Shown here piece by piece: positions 5,101 through 6,867 of a stretch of DNA of 6,867 nucleotides (the first letter of the stretch is position 1; every line of letters begins with the position of its first letter). The position numbers and the translations under genes were made by a program. Origin of the DNA: Nitrospirota bacterium (GTDB lineage: Bacteria > Nitrospirota > CAKKRA01 > 9FT-COMBO-42-15). The notes under the pieces were generated by a model. It saw nothing but the letters and a program-made list of their open reading frames with translations, did no database searches and had not been told where the DNA came from. The stretch spans positions 1 to 6,867 of the forward strand of contig JACRON010000208.1 in NCBI GenBank assembly GCA_016214425.1, written 5' to 3'.

Positions 5101-6210
5101 ATGACTATAAAGTCAACAGATAAAATACTTGTTCTTGACTTTGGCTCCCAGTACACACAGCTTATAGCAAGGAGGGTGAGGGAGGCAAAGGTATATTCAG
5201 AGATATATCCTTATAATTTTTCAATAAAAAAGATTAAGGAATTTAATCCAAAGGGCATAATCCTCTCTGGCGGCCCTGCAAGCGTGTATGATAAAAAGGC
5301 GCCGCTTATTGATAAAGAGATATTTAATCTCGGTGTTCCTGTTCTCGGCATCTGCTACGGCATGCAATTGATGACATATATTTTAGGCGGCAGGGTTGCG
5401 AAATCGCAGAAAAGAGAATATGGCAGGGCAGAGCTTTATATTGATAAACATATTGACCTTTTTCACGGCAGCAGGAATTGGCTCAGCCAGCCTGTGCAAG
5501 AACACGGAACAACCATTGTATGGATGAGCCACGGCGACAGGATAGAGGAGATGCCAGCAGGTTTTACCTCTATTGCACACACTGATAACTCGCCGATTGC
5601 TGCAATGGCAAATATATATAAAGGGCTCTACGGGTTGCAGTTTCATCCAGAGGTTGTTCACACGCCATACGGCAGATATATATTGGAGAATTTTATTTTC
5701 AGGATATGCGGCTGTTCTCCTACATGGACAATGAAGACATTTGTAGATTATTCTGTTGAGCATATAAAAAAGATGGTTGGCAAAGAAAAGGTAATCTGTG
5801 CTCTAAGCGGAGGCGTTGATTCATCTGTTGTTGCTGCGCTTGTTAATAAGGCAATCGGCAAACAGCTTATCTGTGTCTTTGTTAATAACGGTCTTTTGAG
5901 AAAGAATGAGGTAAAGACAGTTCTTGATACATTTAAAAGAAATATGCATCTAAACATAAAATATGTAGATGCCGTTAAAAGGTTTTTGAAGAAGCTTAAG
6001 AATATAACAGAGCCTGAGAAAAAGAGGAAGCTCATTGGCAGGGAGTTCATTGCAGTTTTTGAGGATTCTGCAAAGAAAACAGGTAAGATAGATTTTCTTG
6101 CACAGGGGACATTGTATCCTGATGTTATTGAGAGCAAATCCTTCAAAGGCCCTTCTGCAACAATAAAAAGCCATCACAATGTCGGCGGAAGAGCTTGGGC
6201 TTTCAGATGA
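5101..6210 (+). CDS. guaA: guaA 5' fragment: glutamine amidotransferase and ATP pyrophosphatase domains
   Basis: The 369-residue frame starts at an ATG one base after the guaB stop, with GGAG (5093-5096) only 4 nt upstream, inside the guaB end. The class I amidotransferase domain (about 8-200) has LDFGSQYTQLIARRVRE (12-28), LSGGPASVYD (55-64) and the nucleophile Cys85 in GICYGMQ. WMSHGDR is at 141-147, and the catalytic His182 and Glu184 are in QFHPEVVHT. The ATP pyrophosphatase domain begins near 205 and has its P-loop ALSGGVDSS (234-242). It continues with CVFVNNGLLR (258-267), LAQGTLYPDVIES (333-345) and IKSHHNVGG (355-363). The last six residues, RAWAFR, are out-of-frame read-through after the deletion, ending at TGA 6208-6210. 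The amidotransferase half could still fold; GMP synthesis would not be expected. Confidence 0.8.
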   Translation: MTIKSTDKILVLDFGSQYTQLIARRVREAKVYSEIYPYNFSIKKIKEFNPKGIILSGGPASVYDKKAPLIDKEIFNLGVPVLGICYGMQLMTYILGGRVAKSQKREYGRAELYIDKHIDLFHGSRNWLSQPVQEHGTTIVWMSHGDRIEEMPAGFTSIAHTDNSPIAAMANIYKGLYGLQFHPEVVHTPYGRYILENFIFRICGCSPTWTMKTFVDYSVEHIKKMVGKEKVICALSGGVDSSVVAALVNKAIGKQLICVFVNNGLLRKNEVKTVLDTFKRNMHLNIKYVDAVKRFLKKLKNITEPEKKRKLIGREFIAVFEDSAKKTGKIDFLAQGTLYPDVIESKSFKGPSATIKSHHNVGGRAWAFR

Positions 6211-6601
6211 GCTTATCTGGCGGCAGCCGTTTCCGGGTCCCGGACTTGCAATAAGGATTCTTGGAGAGGTGACAGAGAACAGGCTTAATATTCTGCGTGA
6301 GGCAGATGCAATAGTGCTTGAGGAAATCAGGAAGGCAGGGCTCTACAGAGATATATGGCAGTCCTTTGCAGTATTGCTCCCAATAAAGACAGTTGGCGTA
6401 ATGGGTGATGAGCGGACTTATGAAAATGTTGTTGCATTGCGGGCTGTAACAAGCTTAGACGGCATGACTGCTGACTGGGTCAAGCTTCCATATGACCTGC
6501 TTGTTACTATGTCCAACAGGATAATAAATGAGGTTAAGGGCGTAAACAGGGTAGTATATGATATAAGCTCAAAACCGCCAAGCACGATTGAGTGGGAGTA
6601 A
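6179..6601 (+). CDS. guaA: guaA 3' fragment: C-terminal dimerisation domain
   Basis: This frame picks up the GuaA reading at AEELGLSDELIW (from 6185) and continues to the natural end. It holds RQPFPGPGLAIRILGEV, KTVGVMGDERTYE, LRAVTSLDGMTADW and the C-terminal SNRIINEVKGVNRVVYDISSKPPSTIEWE in two stretches, all hallmarks of the GMP synthetase C-terminal domain that forms the dimer and contributes to XMP binding. The first ATG (6179) lies within the codons for Asn-Val of the 5' fragment and has no ribosome binding site, so it is not a natural start. This is not the archaeal two-subunit arrangement, where the split falls after the amidotransferase domain near residue 200. Confidence 0.8.
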   Translation: MSAEELGLSDELIWRQPFPGPGLAIRILGEVTENRLNILREADAIVLEEIRKAGLYRDIWQSFAVLLPIKTVGVMGDERTYENVVALRAVTSLDGMTADWVKLPYDLLVTMSNRIINEVKGVNRVVYDISSKPPSTIEWE

Positions 6602-6613
6602 ACCCCGTTGAAC

Positions 6614-6623
6614 GGCGTAAATG
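6614..6623 (+). repeat. Left copy of a 10-bp direct repeat (GGCGTAAATG)
   Basis: Identical to 6722-6731. The two copies are 108 bp apart and bracket the A/T-rich inverted-repeat element, as a target-site duplication would. The ATG inside this copy (6621-6623) lies 20 nt after the guaA stop and may be the former start of the downstream gene. Confidence 0.4.
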
Positions 6624-6713
6624 AAAAATGAAAATTGTAAAATGCAAAGTGCAAAATCATAGCACTCTTTTTCTAAATTTTAAATTTTTAGATTTGCAAT
6701 TTTCATTTTGCAA
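6621..6713. repeat. A/T-rich element with 21-nt imperfect inverted ends
   Basis: The arms 6621-6641 and 6693-6713 are inverted repeats matching at 18 of 21 positions, with a perfect 13-bp core AAAATGAAAATTG (6625-6637) / CAATTTTCATTTT (6697-6709). The interior has degenerate 7-nt units (ATGCAAA, GTGCAAA) and a palindromic stretch between CTAAA (6673) and TTTAG (6691). It contains no gene. It resembles a MITE-like or low-complexity dispersed intergenic repeat. Confidence 0.45.
6648..6673 (+). terminator. Weak candidate intrinsic terminator after guaA
   Basis: AGTGC (6648-6652) pairs with GCACT (6662-6666) around a 9-nt A/T loop and is followed by CTTTTTCT. The 5-bp stem is short for a Rho-independent terminator, and the feature lies inside the inverted-repeat element, where the outer arms could form a longer cruciform instead. 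Confidence 0.3.
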
Positions 6714-6721
6714 TGAGCGAT

Positions 6722-6731
6722 GGCGTAAATG
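6722..6731 (+). repeat. Right copy of the 10-bp direct repeat, containing a start codon
   Basis: GGCGTAAATG, identical to 6614-6623. Its last three bases are the start codon of the pseudouridine synthase gene. It overlaps ATG-GCG-TAA (6720-6728), a two-codon frame ending directly before that start. Confidence 0.4.
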
Positions 6732-6867
6732 TTAGAGCGACTCCAAAAAATAATCTCCCGTGCTGGTATTACCTCACGCAGAAAGGCAGAGGAGCTGATT
6801 GTTCAGGGCAGGGTGACTGTAAATGGAAAGGTGATTAGAGAGCTCGGCACAAAGGCAGACCCTGATA
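6729..6867 (+). CDS. RsuA/RluB-family pseudouridine synthase, N-terminal fragment (runs off the right edge)
   Basis: Forty-six complete codons run to the end of the window. The peptide MLERLQKIISRAGITSRRKA (1-20), then EELIVQGRVTVNGKVIRELG (21-40), is a clear S4 RNA-binding domain of the kind that opens RsuA/RluB/RluE pseudouridine synthases. The hallmarks are LQKIIxRAGxxSRRKAExLI and GRVTVNGKV. These enzymes turn specific uridines of rRNA into pseudouridine; RluB, acting on 23S rRNA, is the most likely member, but the catalytic domain with its Asp is outside the window. No good Shine-Dalgarno precedes the ATG at 6729, only GAGCG about 10 nt upstream. It lies downstream of guaA in the same direction, separated by the A/T-rich element. 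Confidence 0.8.
   Translation, partial: MLERLQKIISRAGITSRRKAEELIVQGRVTVNGKVIRELGTKADPD

Larger units (their letters stand above)
5101..6601 (+). pseudogene. guaA: GMP synthetase (glutamine-hydrolysing), broken by an internal out-of-frame deletion
   Basis: Together the two frames cover a whole GuaA, which converts XMP, glutamine and ATP to GMP. The reading is normal up to SHHNVGG, ending at 6189. Intact homologues continue about 24 residues with LPxxM...EPLxxLFKDEVR before '(E)ELGL'. Here the sequence jumps straight to AEELGLSDELIW, one frame over. Aligned to the E. coli length, about 77 bp are missing; any value of 3n+2 fits the frame change. Restoring 77 bp would give 525 residues, a normal length. 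The junction lies in GGCGG/GCGGAAGAG, so a GCGG microhomology could have guided the deletion. The lost segment links the ATP pyrophosphatase core to the C-terminal dimerisation domain. Flanking residues are well conserved, so the lesion is recent or an assembly error. guaA is normally needed unless guanine is salvaged. Confidence 0.85.

Noticed and set aside
5101..6601. guaA as a natural two-subunit enzyme
   Set aside because: Known split GMP synthetases divide after the amidotransferase domain near residue 200. Here the break is inside the synthetase half, conserved residues are missing, and the second frame has no RBS.

Overview
The window is bacterial chromosomal DNA of moderate G+C content. 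Its genes rely heavily on AGG/AGA and ATA codons, and Shine-Dalgarno sites are easy to see in front of most of them. The IMP dehydrogenase and GMP synthetase sequences, the codon style and the kinds of dispersed palindromes resemble Nitrospirota or Desulfobacterota-like environmental bacteria. That placement is an impression, not a demonstrated one.

Layout. At the left edge a truncated minus-strand gene (1-124, TerB-like N-terminus) diverges from a plus-strand NCS2-type purine/pyrimidine permease gene (309-1862). Their promoters appear to overlap on one shared -35 hexamer. The permease converges on a minus-strand two-gene unit: a zeta-toxin/COG4185-like P-loop kinase (2869-2270) followed, with a 23-nt overlap, by a 64-residue protein (2292-2098). 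This looks like a toxin-antitoxin-type module with the toxin gene first. Two diverged, same-orientation copies of a REP-like palindromic sequence (2000-2047 and 3053-3099) flank the unit. After an A/T-rich spacer comes a 75-residue protein of unknown function (3236-3463).

The right half is a purine nucleotide cluster: guaB (IMP dehydrogenase, 3636-5099), then guaA (GMP synthetase, 5101-6601) one nucleotide later, then the start of an RsuA/RluB-type pseudouridine synthase (from 6729). GuaB makes XMP from IMP and GuaA aminates XMP to GMP, so together they are the guanine branch of purine synthesis. As written here guaA is broken: about 77 bp are missing inside the gene, which removes about 24 conserved residues and shifts the frame. 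This is either a real lesion or an assembly artefact, and it is the most consequential observation in the window.

The non-coding DNA is unusually structured. The guaB leader carries a perfect 9-bp hairpin whose left arm can instead pair with a segment 60 nt upstream. The guaA/pseudouridine-synthase gap holds an A/T-rich inverted-repeat element bracketed by a 10-bp direct repeat that includes the start codon of the downstream gene, which looks like a small insertion with target duplication. No CRISPR array, tRNA, rRNA or complete transposase gene was seen.
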